From: Gigaspora margarita
Taxonomy: Eukaryota; Glomeromycota; Glomeromycetes; Diversisporales; Gigasporaceae
NCBI GenBank assembly: GCA_009809945.1
Contig: WTPW01000558.1
Coordinates: 1-64,000 of the forward strand
Length of the DNA: 64,000 bases
Reading direction: 5' to 3'
Below, one piece after another: positions 1 to 11,700 of this stretch. How positions within the stretch are numbered: position 1 is the first letter of the stretch; each line of letters opens with the position of its first letter. The notes under the pieces are model-generated. The model searched no databases, was not told the DNA's origin, and saw only the letters and a program-made list of their open reading frames with translations. The position numbers and the translations under genes are program-made.

Positions 1-245
1 GACATTTTTGATCAAAAATCCAAAATTATGCATCTATTCTCCAAATTTCAAGTAAAATAAAAATAATGCTACCGATTTGATGTATTTTTAAGTGCTGAAC
101 ATGTTTACTTAGTGCATAAAGTTAGAATTAATTAATAAAAATTTGTGTATTATAAGATTTTATAAAATTTTATTAATAAAATTCTATAAAATCTTATGAT
201 TCATAAAATTTTACTAATTAATTCTAACTAACTTATATAATGTTC
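1..245. repeat. partial copy of the palindromic AT-rich repeat also at about 50.0-51.95 kb
   Basis: The window opens inside a dispersed repeat whose subunits recur many times between about 50.0 and 51.95 kb. Shared blocks include the stretch with 'tgatcaaaaatccaaaattat', the tract ending in 'agtgcataaagttagaatta', and the palindromic 'ttttattaataaaattctat' stretch. The copy ends near 245, where the sequence becomes unrelated. It is probably the end of an inverted-repeat element that begins outside the window. Confidence 0.75.
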
Positions 246-411
246 CTAGGTTTAGCATGACTGCATCACACAGCTACTCTAATTTTGGTGGTCTTTCTGT
301 ATGGGTTCATTTTAGTAATATGAAAAGTGAAATTTGAATCTAAGTGTTATATAAGTTATATATATATATATATTGTTTAACTCCCCCCATAATTTGCTCA
401 ATCGAGAGGGG

Positions 412-1722
412 GGGGGGGTTATGTTAAACATAGATTTAAATTGGAGCGGCCTTATTGAGAATAATATTGTAAGTAAAAATTAATATCAAAAAATGAAAGA
501 TTATAAAATTAGAGGTTAAATGAAGAAAATTCTTAAATATTTTTCACAATAGCACAAACTAATGGACAAATTTAAGACAAATTTGAAAAATTAGTTACCA
601 ACTAAAATCTTTGGAAATAGAAACTAAATAAATCACTCTCTGATCTTGATAAGATTATTGATAAATTGAAAGGCTTAAAAAAAGACTAAAAAAAATTTGA
701 AGCTACTAAAAATGCTTTCTAAAAATGACAAGATCTAAAAAATGCTCACAAAGTCCGTTATCTTTGAAGATATTATTCGAAAGCCCAGTTTTACTTAGGG
801 TGCTGCTATGGCTCACCTATTGCAATTACCAATGAAAACTTTTCATCAAAATATTTTATGAATCTGAAATTGCAAAGAAAACTTGTTCTTATGTTGCACT
901 AGTGTCAAAATAAAAAAATTTTTCTGGTGAGAAAATAGTGGCAAACGTATATATAAGTTTTGGACAGCATTATTTACATTGCTAATAAGGGCTAAAAAAA
1001 ATATTCTAACCATTTTTCCAACAATCAGAATTTTATTTTGAAATTAATTCTACTACTAAACATCGATACCAGTATTGTCTATAAGTGAATTTTTAAATTG
1101 TAAGAAATATATAACTTATTTTCAGAGCAAAAAAAAAAAATTCATGAACAAAAGGATTTGAAACATAACTGATAAAAGAATGCATATTATTTTTAATTCA
1201 CATTACAATGTATCTTACAATCCATATCCGCACTATGCAATCCATATCCGCACTATACAATGCATATGAAAATCTCTTAATCCAATGTACTTAACAAGTT
1301 AAATCAAAAATATTTAAGAAAGCACACACTTTCTTTATTACAATAGCATGTACCAGCTATCGAGTATCGAGACAAAAAAAGAAAAGTGTTCTGGTGAGAC
1401 AATAAGTGAGAACTGTAAGCAGCGTAATCGTGAATGTATATATATTAAACTGAATAAAAAAAGAGGCCTTAAACCCAAGTTTACTAGAAAACTACTACTA
1501 CTCCAATGTTAGCATATTTATTAAACCTGATTATTTAATCTATTGCTAAATTCACAGTCTATCTTTATGATATCTATAGTTTTTGATTTATGCAGTAAAA
1601 TAATACTAATTATGTGATAATAATTGAGTAATAATAATGATAACGATAATGAATTTAATAGAGAATTTAAAGCACATGATTTATAATGCGCTCTAATTGA
1701 ATTTAATTATTGGAAAATATGG
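412..1722. pseudogene. degraded coding remnant and low-complexity DNA; no intact gene
   Basis: Roughly 480-780 (+) reads as broken lysine-rich coiled-coil-like coding sequence: the words SDLDKIIDKLKGLKKD and then KFEATKNAF appear with interspersed stops. No complete reading frame or splice model could be built. A G-run at about 409-418 is followed by a tail resembling the end of the G-rich foldback element at 15880-16094. The rest, to 1722, is AT-rich with no recognisable feature. Confidence 0.25.
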
Positions 1723-1962
1723 GTTGCCATCAATAGAAATCAGGCAGATAACATTCTGAAAAAAATTAATGCCTCAACTTTCACAGCTCTCATAGCTCAG
1801 TGAATTTCGAAGCTATTAACATTATTCAGTAGTCAAAAGAAAGCTTAGGTTTTAAGCTTTCTTTTGATTATTAAATAATTTCAAAATTTATCGATCTATG
1901 AGCTGTAGGCATTAATTTTTTTTTTCAGAATGTTAATCTGCCTGATTTCTATTGATGGCAAC
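1723..1962. mobile_element. foldback MITE with about 50-bp terminal inverted repeats
   Basis: The left end GTTGCCATCAATAGAAATCA is matched by its reverse complement at 1943-1962. The inverted similarity continues for about 50 bp on each side, through the tract ending in 'attaatgcc'. The internal part holds a second diverged inverted segment around 'aagctttcttttga'. There is no coding capacity. It is a non-autonomous DNA element of unidentified superfamily; no target duplication was recognised. Confidence 0.75.
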
Positions 1963-2059
1963 GCAAATAATAGATAATTTGTACAGAAATCTAGAATCCA
2001 AATTTTGGTTTAACAATTGGCAATATTTTTGCTCAGATAATAATAAAATAGAAATTAAG

Positions 2060-2420
2060 AAATTTGTTCCTTGTAAATCTTCATTATTTTTCTTGTAGCA
2101 ATTTACAGGAAGCTTTTAATTTTATCTTATTGTCTTTGGCTTCTAAAAATAATATATTATAAATTTTTAATGTATTATTATATTTTTGTCATTTTTTAAG
2201 ATAATCTGCAATATTTAAAGCATAAGCTTTATTTTTTAATGCTTCTCACACATAAATTACAGAGTGCAATGTAATACATATTGGTGGCATATATTTCAAT
2301 GTCTTCTTCATGTGTACAATTTTATTTTTTATTTTTTTTGCAAGTTGTTCAAAGAGATCATACGCTGATTTGTAGTTTCCTTCATTATAAAGTTGCTTTG
2401 CGAGATTTAATTTAGACATA
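2060..2420 (-). pseudogene. TPR-like gene relic
   Basis: Reading the minus strand from an ATG at 2419-2417 gives MSKLNLAKQLYNEGNYKSAY, then DLFEQLAKK. The spacing of L, Y, G, A and L residues is typical of a tetratricopeptide helix pair. The frame then breaks, and similar-looking coding (DIEIYATNMYYIALCNLCVRS) continues in another frame. A last piece, LEAKDNKIKLKASCKLLQEK, lies near 2060-2130 after an AG-like acceptor. This is most simply a decayed gene. A multi-exon gene with missed introns is the alternative. Confidence 0.35.
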
Positions 2421-2913
2421 TTCCGACTTTTATCTGAAAGTTTGATTCATATTTCTAATGATAATTGTCCTTTTATTCAATATTTATAAATTAAATATTT
2501 GGACAATTTAATAATCCTTAAATGGTACACTGACGCTTTATTTAAAAATTTGGAAAAAGAACCTTACGCTCATTTTTTGAGGTATGCACATAAAGAATTA
2601 TTATTAAGTGCATTTTTCTAGATACACGCAAATACAGTATCTGCATTCATAATAATTAACTAAACAAATTGTTAAATGAATGATTATTATCAATATGCAA
2701 AAATGCTACTACATAATAAAATTACGTGTTTTATTATTTGAAAAAAAAAATCAATTAAAAAACTATTTGAACAAAATTACAAAGTTTATACAATTATAAT
2801 TTTTAATTCGTTAACGTTTAGTATTGTGGTCGGTTAATAAAATTTGTTTATCGTTTGTTATCGAATTATCGTTATGCTTGTGTAACTCTGAATTTTTCAT
2901 CACTTAAAGTTTA

Positions 2914-3371
2914 GCATATGGGCCGATTTTTGGAATTTATAAGTAGAGTGTATTTTTTTAAAACTTTAAAGCTAAATAACGTCTGATCTACTGGTCCGTT
3001 TTAAATGATTTTACTACCAAAATGTTCGTCTCTTTGAGACGATTCTAACGAGCCCAAATCATTAAAATCCAATCACAGGATCGTGAGATAATGCGCTGTC
3101 AATAGTGACGCACCTAGAGGGTGGGGTTGATTGGTTAGACCTATGTCTAACCAATCAACCCCACCCTCTAGGTGCGTCACTATTGACAGCGCATTATCTC
3201 ACGATCCTGTGATTGGATTTTAATGATTTGGGCTCGTTAGAATCGTCTCAAAGAGACGAACATTTTGGTAGTAAAATCATTTAAAACGGACCAGTAGATC
3301 AGACGTTATTTAGCTTTAAAGTTTTAAAAAAATACACTCTACTTATAAATTCCAAAAATCGGCCCATATGC
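2914..3371. mobile_element. perfect palindrome, 227-bp arms and a 4-nt loop
   Basis: The segment 2914-3140 is repeated as an exact reverse complement at 3145-3371, around the loop 'ctat'. I compared the arms base by base and found no mismatch. GC content is higher than the flanks and no ORF spans it. It looks like a foldback or MITE-type element, but the target duplication is unclear (left flank 'agttta', right flank 'agttgta'). It would form a long hairpin if transcribed. Confidence 0.85.
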
Positions 3372-4814
3372 AGTTGTATAAAGTCTGGTTGTTATGGTTT
3401 CGGTTCACGCCTATATCTTCCCAATAAATAAGAAAATAGAAATAAAATGGGAATATAACTATATTATTAAATTTAACAATTTTGTATTTTTATCTTCTAT
3501 ATTAATACATACTGATACTAACGTTAATTAACGGAAAATTTAACACAGCTAATAGATAATTATAATTATATTCTGAGATTATAATAATTAAAAAAAACAG
3601 ATAAATATAATGGGCAGAAACCTAAATCTTATTCAACTCATTAATGTTAACGCTAATTATTAACGTTAACTTGAAAGTTCAAATCAAGGGTTATTGTAGT
3701 AAACAACACAGCATTGCACAAAAATAATCACGAATATGAAATTGTGTAAATTAAATGTATCGCCTATACATTAATAATAACAATTACAAATTCATTAAAT
3801 GCTAAAATTTGTTAATTTTGTGGTTATCGGAAATTGTCATTTTTTTATGGGCGATGCTAAGGTCATTTATTGTAATAGGCATGATTAGAACGTGCAGATT
3901 GCTTTTGATCTAATTTGAACGAAGTTCGTTTCAAGATTTTGCTATACAGAATAGTATTAAAACTACTATTAGAATATTAGAATACATCTATAGTTATGTT
4001 TTTCTTAGTTGACAATTATAGTTATTATTGCAAGAATAACAGAAATGAAAAGGTAAACTGGGACGAACCGTGCAAATTACATATAAAATTCTTTATGCAG
4101 ATTAACGGTAGTATATTAAAAAAATTACATACATTTGAAACTAGAAACAATTTGTTAACAAGTATCTCACTTTCATGTTTTTAAGGATCTATGTGTATAT
4201 GGCACTGGTAGATGTTGAAATAAGTCATGTGATTAGTTAGCTAATAAATACTCGGTACACTTTTTCGAGTTAATTTAGAAATAACTGAAATAATTTTTGA
4301 GACAATACGTTTGAGTGAAACATTTTCATTATGAATGATCAGTTTCGATGTTTAGGATTATTTGGAAGTTCAAAATTTTTTATAAGTGAATATAGATTCC
4401 TAATTATAATTTTATAGAAGTTGTTCTCGCAAATTATTTTTTTGTGATTAGTATAAAAAAAAAAACTCCCCAGAAACTCTAAATATTATTCGGCTGAACT
4501 TACAGTTAATTATTGTTTATTACTAACCAGATACAATATTGGATAAAATGAAAATTAAGAGAACTTTTGAAAATTTTTATTTGTAAGCAAAATAATTAGA
4601 TTATTCGCAAAAAAAAAAGTGTTAGCTTTGCTAATTTACGGAGTGATGGATGATAAAATTTGATGATATCTTACTATTACAGTATTACATTGTAATAATA
4701 AATAAAAATCAAAGCTGCAGGTATCCAAATAAAAAAAATAAACTTTATGATGTTTATTTAAATAATTTTTATATATCTTCTATATCTTTCATCCATCTCC
4801 TATCTTAAAAGAAT
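3372..4814. other. AT-rich intergenic DNA, no supported gene
   Basis: This is about 1.4 kb of very AT-rich sequence between the palindrome and the 3' end of the GTPase-module gene. A 62-codon reading frame at 3996-4184 has biased lysine/asparagine composition and no splice partner; I do not regard it as a gene. Nothing else was recognised. Confidence 0.5.
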
Positions 4815-5780
4815 TCATTTTTTCGCAACCTTTTTTACCACAATATTTCTAAAAAACTTAAATAAACAAAAACCTATTTTAACCAAATTCTCTACAATAA
4901 AATCAAAACAACTTTCTTTTACATATAATTCATTTTCTTTAAAAATTTTCACTAATTCCTCACTTGATCGCAATTCATGAATAAGTTCTTTCCAAAAATC
5001 TATAATAGAGTTCAAACAATATAAATTATTAACTTCATCTATTTTATTAAAAATATAAATGTAGAAAAACAAACCTGATATTTCTTTAATAAATAATGGA
5101 TCTAAAAGCTTAAATCCACTTCTTGCATATTCCAATTCAGTAGTCAAATCATATACGGATTTTAATCCAATAATAAGAAGAAAGTTTGAACGTGTTTTCT
5201 AATTCATTTTTTAAAAAATAGAAAATATAACGATAAGCATAATATTGTTACCAGAAAGTGATGGTTAATTATTTACCTCTTTATTTAAATAAATTTTGTT
5301 CCATTTGTCAGACTTATGCAAGTCGGTTTTAATTTCATCGATTTTGGTTAATAATTCTTCCTGAATTTTAAAAGTTAAAAGATTGTCTCCTATGTTATTA
5401 CTGGTAATAAAATCATTAAGATCTTCATAAAATTGATTAAATTTGTTGGTAATTTCAGTACAGCTATTAATCCATTCGGGCAAATATTTATCAATTTCAC
5501 TAACTAATGAATTCATTTCACTTTGGCAAGTACTTTTTAAATTAGCAGATTTGAAAAGAATATCATATGCTAAATTAATCATGTCATCAAAATCTTCGAA
5601 TTTCAGAGCTTTTTTATCAAAATCTTTAAAATACTCAAGTTGGGTAACAATCTTTTGGCGGTAGATTTTGACTTCTGCGAGGTTCAATTTTTCCGGATAT
5701 TTATTCACATCATTTATTGCCTCTTCTAATATTTCTTGAAGGTTTTTTGATATTTCAAATGATGTTTCTGCTATTACAGC
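4815..5780 (-). CDS. helix-rich C-terminal exons of unknown function
   Basis: Exon 5780-5277 (168 codons) begins just after the acceptor sequence 'atatag' with AVIAETSFEISKNLQEILEE. It continues as charged, predicted-helical sequence and ends at a GAG before GTAAAT. The intron is 5276-5199, with acceptor 'gaattag'. Exon 5198-4815 continues KTRSNFLLIIGLKSVYDLTT, holds a hydrophobic stretch (ISGLFFYIYIF), and stops after a lysine-rich tail, KKVAKK. Both exons are exact multiples of three. The upstream frame is closed by a stop just before the acceptor, so this is not an independent gene start. No domain family is recognised; a coiled-coil or membrane-associated helical domain is plausible. Confidence 0.65.
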
Positions 5781-8700
5781 CTATATTACATTAAAAATTG
5801 CATTAAACTTTGTCAAATTTTAGCTATTTTTAAGTTCTGATTAATTGAAAATTATACTCACGTGCTGTAATATATAAAATTATTAAATGGATTGACTAGT
5901 TTGCGTATTTAAAAAATTTATACTTACTTTCTATAGTTCAAATAATTAATAGAAGCAATTTGATTTATTAAATAAATACTGTTAATATTTCTGATAAAAA
6001 ATATTTCCATTTGCAACATCTAACGAAAGCTTAATAAAAAAAAAGCCCTTGACGAATTGTAAATAATAATTATACAAAATTTTGCTACGGTTAGTCACTG
6101 AGTTAAATTGATGTTAGTAGGATTTTTTCCATTATTCCCTACAAGTGCAAAAAATTCTTTAATAGCCAAATTTAAAATTTATTACAATTGCACAAGCATC
6201 GAATTTAATTTCAGCCAAAATTAAAGAATTTCACTTTTTGCAGGAAATTAGCAATCTAGAATGAAATAACTTGTTGAAAATTAAAAACTACCAGTAATTC
6301 TAAATTTATGGTTAACTTTCCAATCGGTTGTCGGAAATTAATATCAAGCAAATAATTTTACAAGATATCAATTCCAATCATCCGAAATTCACCGAAAGTG
6401 TCTCCACAAGCCAGTAGTATTCTAATGCTAGAGTTTCTTTTTTTGCATCCTAGAATCATTACTTGTTTGTGTTTGACCTTTGATTGTGATCTTGGCAAGG
6501 TAACTACTCTTCGCTAAACTCGAACTAGCGGCCTTTAGATTGGGATCTGGGATTGCTAAACCCGCGGTTCCCAAACAATTTTTATTAGCCAAACTAATAA
6601 TTTTACCTAGCAAAATTAGAATATTATACCAATTTTACGCATTACGCAGAAACCTACATGCAATTTTTTACTAGATAAATTGATGAGAGCGCTTTAAATA
6701 AATTCAAGTTGAATTAATATACCTACTCAAGTTTTCATAGAAATCAGTCGATTTATTCATTCCAATTTCTAGTATGAATTATAATTTTTAAATAGTATTC
6801 AAATTGCATCGCTTATTCACTTATTAGAAAAATACCAATAATTATAGGTAAAGAAAATACGGACAATTAAACATAATGTCACACACATAATCAACAATAT
6901 GTTATAATAGCCTGTATTTGGCACTGGCGGAAGTCTATCTTAGTCGCAGACATCATAATTTACGTGTTTCATTATTTATCAATTCGTCAATCAGAAATTG
7001 TTTGCCATGGCACAAACTCAGCAGTCCCGTGATTATTCCAAACCTAGTTATAATATATTATGTGACCCATAAATTCGAATTCAAAACAAGCTATAGTATT
7101 TTCATCCTTATATTACAACTCTTTTCATAATTTCTGAAACACTGAAAAAATTGCCGACAACTGAATCGATAATTCACCGACTCTAAATTAATAAGTTATC
7201 GGCTTCGCCCGAACATTGATTCAGTTATTGGAAATTTTTTCAGTGTTTCAGGAATTATGAAAACTACTATAACATCAATTTTTGAAAGCCTTTAACATTG
7301 TATCAGTGACAATAACCACGGGCTCGACAATTTTTGTGCCACAACAATAATACTCGGTGGTTTCATTAGGCTTCAGTTATCGCTATTAAATTTATACTTA
7401 CATTCTATAATTCATGTAATTAGTTAGAGTTCATTAAATAATAATTATTAAAATTTATACTCACTTCCTGTAATTATTTATTTGATGGATAATTACTATA
7501 AATTCTGATCTAATAACATATAAATGAACGTCTGTGAATTTTTACACTTACATCCTAGACATTAATTAAAACGAGTTAGATATAATGTTAGCTCATTATA
7601 AAATTATGGTTTATAATAATTATACTTTAAAAAATTTATAATATTCACTTTCTGAATTTATATATAACCGGTTAATATATAATTATGAAATTTTGATTTA
7701 ATAATTTTAATGATCGAGAATATACGCACTTTCTGGTAATTATATATTCATTTAGAATATTATTAAAATGTTAAAATTAATTATTATAAAGTTGAACACT
7801 TAAAATTTATACTTACAACCTGAGAGTTAATATAATTGATTTAATTACTGAAATATTAGATTTATAATTTCAAAAATGAAAGTAATTAAATTTTATATTT
7901 ACTCTCTAACAATTAATTAGAATATTTTTATTATGATATCCTTAATAGTTTATTAAAACTTTATACTTACTCTCTAAAAAAATAAATATTAATATGAATT
8001 ATGATTAACATTTCATAAATTATTTTGTATTTTACACCGGGAGATATTAGTGTTCACCTCTATTTTATAATTAATTTTTGCTAAAAAATAGTTTTTACTA
8101 AAATTTAGGTTTAAGGTGCAAGATAAGGGTTAAATATAATTAGGTTACATGAGGTTTTCAGGGGTCTGAATATTTACTTAGTATACCCAACCCCTGTTTT
8201 TTAGATCCGTTTTTGAGATATAGCACCCTGAATATCAATATCCCCCCGGTATCAATTAAAAATCTTTCATAAAAACTCGTACTAAATAAATTTAATTTGA
8301 CATACTTTCTAATAATTTATATAATTGAAATATACAGTGTTATTTGTGGACCTAACCATAAATGCGCACTATTCATTGTAAATCTATACTTACGATCTAA
8401 TTATATAGTTGAAATATACAGTGTTATTTGTGGATCTAATCATAAATCATGAATGAGCACCACTATTCATTGTAAATCTATCTATACTTACGTACTAAAA
8501 ATTTATATAGTTGATTAATAATTCGCTATAATAATTGGATTTAATGCAGTCTAGCCTCGATATAGCAAAGTTAATTAATTGTCTCTCATATGAATGTGAC
8601 TTGTCCAGTTTGCTTTTAAATTGATTATAAAAGATTTTATATTATAATTTTTATTAAATAAATATGGATGCAAAAATTTTAAAAAATCTACATACAAGGA

Positions 8701-11700
8701 ATTTTCATTAAAATTGGTTCTTCAAAAAATTGGCAAATGCTGACCGATCTAATATATAACTGATATTGTATTGCATTGTATCGAGGTTAAACAGCGATGG
8801 AACTTTTACTCACATTCTAGTAATTTATGAAATTGATTATTGTTAATTCTTGTATATTTGTATATTAACTGTAATTATATAAATTAGCCATTCAGATTGC
8901 ATGATTAAATTGTTTTCTTAATAGTAACACTTAATCATTAATGAACCTATTAAAATTGGCAAAATCAAGTGATGTTGAATAAATTTTTTAACTGTCATGT
9001 AAAATTTACTATCGAAACTTTGAAGGAAATTTATTTTTCAATGTCGTTTGCATCTGGATAATTTGATCGAATATATCTAGACTCTATATTTTTTCATTGT
9101 TCAAGTTGAAAGTTAATATAATAATGAATTTAAACCCTTTCAACTCTATGGATGTAAAGTTTTAAAGACCTGATCGATAAATTTGTCGAGTTGTCACGGA
9201 GAACAATGTTTATCGATCTATTTTTGATATCTTATTGTCCGAGAAGTTGAAAGGCTTCAAAGATGTCATTTTTGATCACATGATTGTGTCAAGAATAGAC
9301 TAGAGATGGACTACTTGAATTAGATGTATTTTTCATATATAATGAAAGTTTCAAGCATTTTCAAACATGCAATAACCTTGCAATCTAATAGATCAAATCA
9401 GGATGTGCTTTTGTGCACGCGTTAAATTATAATGTTCAAATTTATACTTACTTTCTGGTAATTTAAACATTAGTGTTATCGATTAATTCATCATGAAATT
9501 ATAAATTATTAATTTAACAAATAAATATCGTTGAAATTTATACTCACTCTCTGTAATTTATGTGATCGATTAATTCATCATGAAATTATTTATTATAATT
9601 TAACAAATAAATATCGTTGAAGTTTATACTCACTGGCTGTAATTTATGTGATCGATTAATTCATCATGAAGTTATAAATTATAATTTAACAAATAAATAA
9701 ATAACGTTGAAATTTATACTCACACTCTGTAATTTATGTGATCGATTAATTCATCATGAAATTATAAATTATAATTTAACAAATAAATAACGTTGAAATT
9801 TATACTCACATACTGTAATTTATGTGATCGATTAATTCATCATGAAATTATAAATTATAATTTAACAATTAAATAAATAATGTTGAAATTTATACTCACT
9901 ATCTGTAATTTATGTGATCGATTAATTCATCATGAAATTATAAATTATAATTTAACAATTAAATAAATAACGTTGAAATTTATACTCACTATCTGTAATT
10001 TATGTGATCGATTAAGTCATCATGAAATTATAAATTATAATTTAACAAATAAATATCGTTGAAATTTATACTCACACCCTATAATTTATGTTATCGATTA
10101 ATTCATCATGAAATTATAAAATATATTTTAACAAATAAATATTGTTGAAATTTATACTCACACGCTATAATTTATGTTATCGATTAATTCATCATGAAAT
10201 TATAAAATATATTTTAACAAATAAATATTGTTGAAATTTATACTCACACCCTGTAATTTATGTGAACAATTGGTAATTGATTAACGTTATGAACCATAAT
10301 TTAACGAATAAATGTTATTGAAACTAACCAACTTATCAAGTAAGAGTATTAATTTTATAATAGTTTACAACAAATTTTGATTTAATAAAGAATATTTTTG
10401 AGATTTATACTTACATTCTGGAATGTATAAAATTAATTAGAGTATTGATTTACTATGTTGCATTTATTGTTATTGAAACTATACTCACGACCTAAAAATT
10501 CATATAATTGAAGTATTTATTAATTGTATTATAATGTATCGCTAATTAGATAGTTTTATGCTTACCCTCGAATAATAAACGTTGCTCTTATTGTATTGCT
10601 TCATTATATCATGAAATTCCAATTCTGTTTTAATATTTGAATTACACTCACTTCTTAGTAATTTATATGATTAATATAAGAATCATTTATACAATTATGA
10701 CAATATATAGAAATGTTAATTTATATACTGCATACTAGTAATAAAAATGATTTGATTTCATCCATTTCTTCATTCAGTATTTCTTTTCGCCTATCATCAA
10801 TAACTTTCTTTGGAATAACCCCATAGAAATATAATTGTGTTGCATGTTTCATCATGGGTTTAAATTGGTTACTTGAAGAAATCAACACATTTAGGTCATT
10901 AATTTCTAAATTACAGTCATAAGTATTGACAAATCTTGTACACAAAAATGATCAATGTTTTATTTTTTAAAGATTTACCTCTAAAGTCCAAAAGCCTAGA
11001 TATACATTCTAAGTTAATAAATAGATATATATTAGTTAACAATGCGATTTATTATTTTTGAACTAATAGCATAAAATACTTTTTATGATTTTTTCGAGAC
11101 TAGTACTAGTTTTTTCTTCAATTGAGGTTATGTCACATAAAAATTCCTCTCCTAAAATGTTTAATTTGTGCGAAATATTAACTAATTGTTATTATTTATA
11201 ACACATTATTATTGTTTACATTATATTACCAACAAAATTATTGACTTCGTTTAAAAGATCGTCTCTATTTTTCTGCTTATTTTCGTCCCATTGGTTTGCA
11301 ATAATCATAATAGGAAAATTATTGATTACATTGTTACAATCAGTGTTGACATATTCACGTGAAAGTTCTTTGATTTTCTCTAATCCATCAGCGTCAGAAA
11401 TGTCGTAAACAAGTATAGCACCGTCAATATAATTATAATAACTATAATAAATACAAGGTAAATAAATTTTATCTTTATACAAAGTATATGCATTAGAATT
11501 TGACAACTCACATTTTATTTGGTCTCAAGTTCCATCCTACAACATAATAAAAAATTATCGAATCATTAATAATTATTAATGTTAAGGTTTTACACCATGC
11601 AATTAGATACTAGATAACATTATTACCACGTACCTGTTTCTAAAAATTCAACTTTAACATTGTAATTGTAATCGTCTAACTGAATATGCATGTGCGTGGT

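Larger units (their letters stand above)
5862..10491 (-). other. array of 27 candidate single-codon exons flanked by AG/GT splice sites
   Basis: On the minus strand the motif 'acceptor AG - three nucleotides - donor GTGAGT/GTAAGT-like' recurs 27 times. First base and triplet, in gene order: 10491 GTC, 10417 AAT, 10331 TTG, 10250 GGT, 10164 CGT, 10078 GGT, 9992 ATA, 9902 ATA, 9812 TAT; 9726 AGT, 9636 CCA, 9550 AGA, 9454 AAA, 8816 AAT, 8494 TAC, 8396 ATC, 8308 AAA, 7973 AGA; 7905 AGA, 7819 GTT, 7732 AAA, 7651 AAA, 7554 GAT, 7467 GAA, 7404 AAT, 5930 AAA, 5864 CAC. None is a stop. Most intervening introns are 60-95 nt. The long ones (at 5931-7401, 7974-8305, 8495-8813 and 8817-9451) contain foldback insertions. 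Donors vary (GTGAGT, GTAAGT, GTATGT, GTGCGT, GTTAGT) but are always GT. Confidence 0.75.

Noticed and set aside
6428..6613. 61-codon minus frame within the long array intron
   Set aside because: Splice sites and phase do not connect it to the gene; probably insertion sequence.
5862..10491. CRISPR-like appearance (conserved repeats with short variable parts)
   Set aside because: The variable part is only 3 nt, the repeats carry GT/AG splice signals, and the context is a spliced eukaryotic gene.
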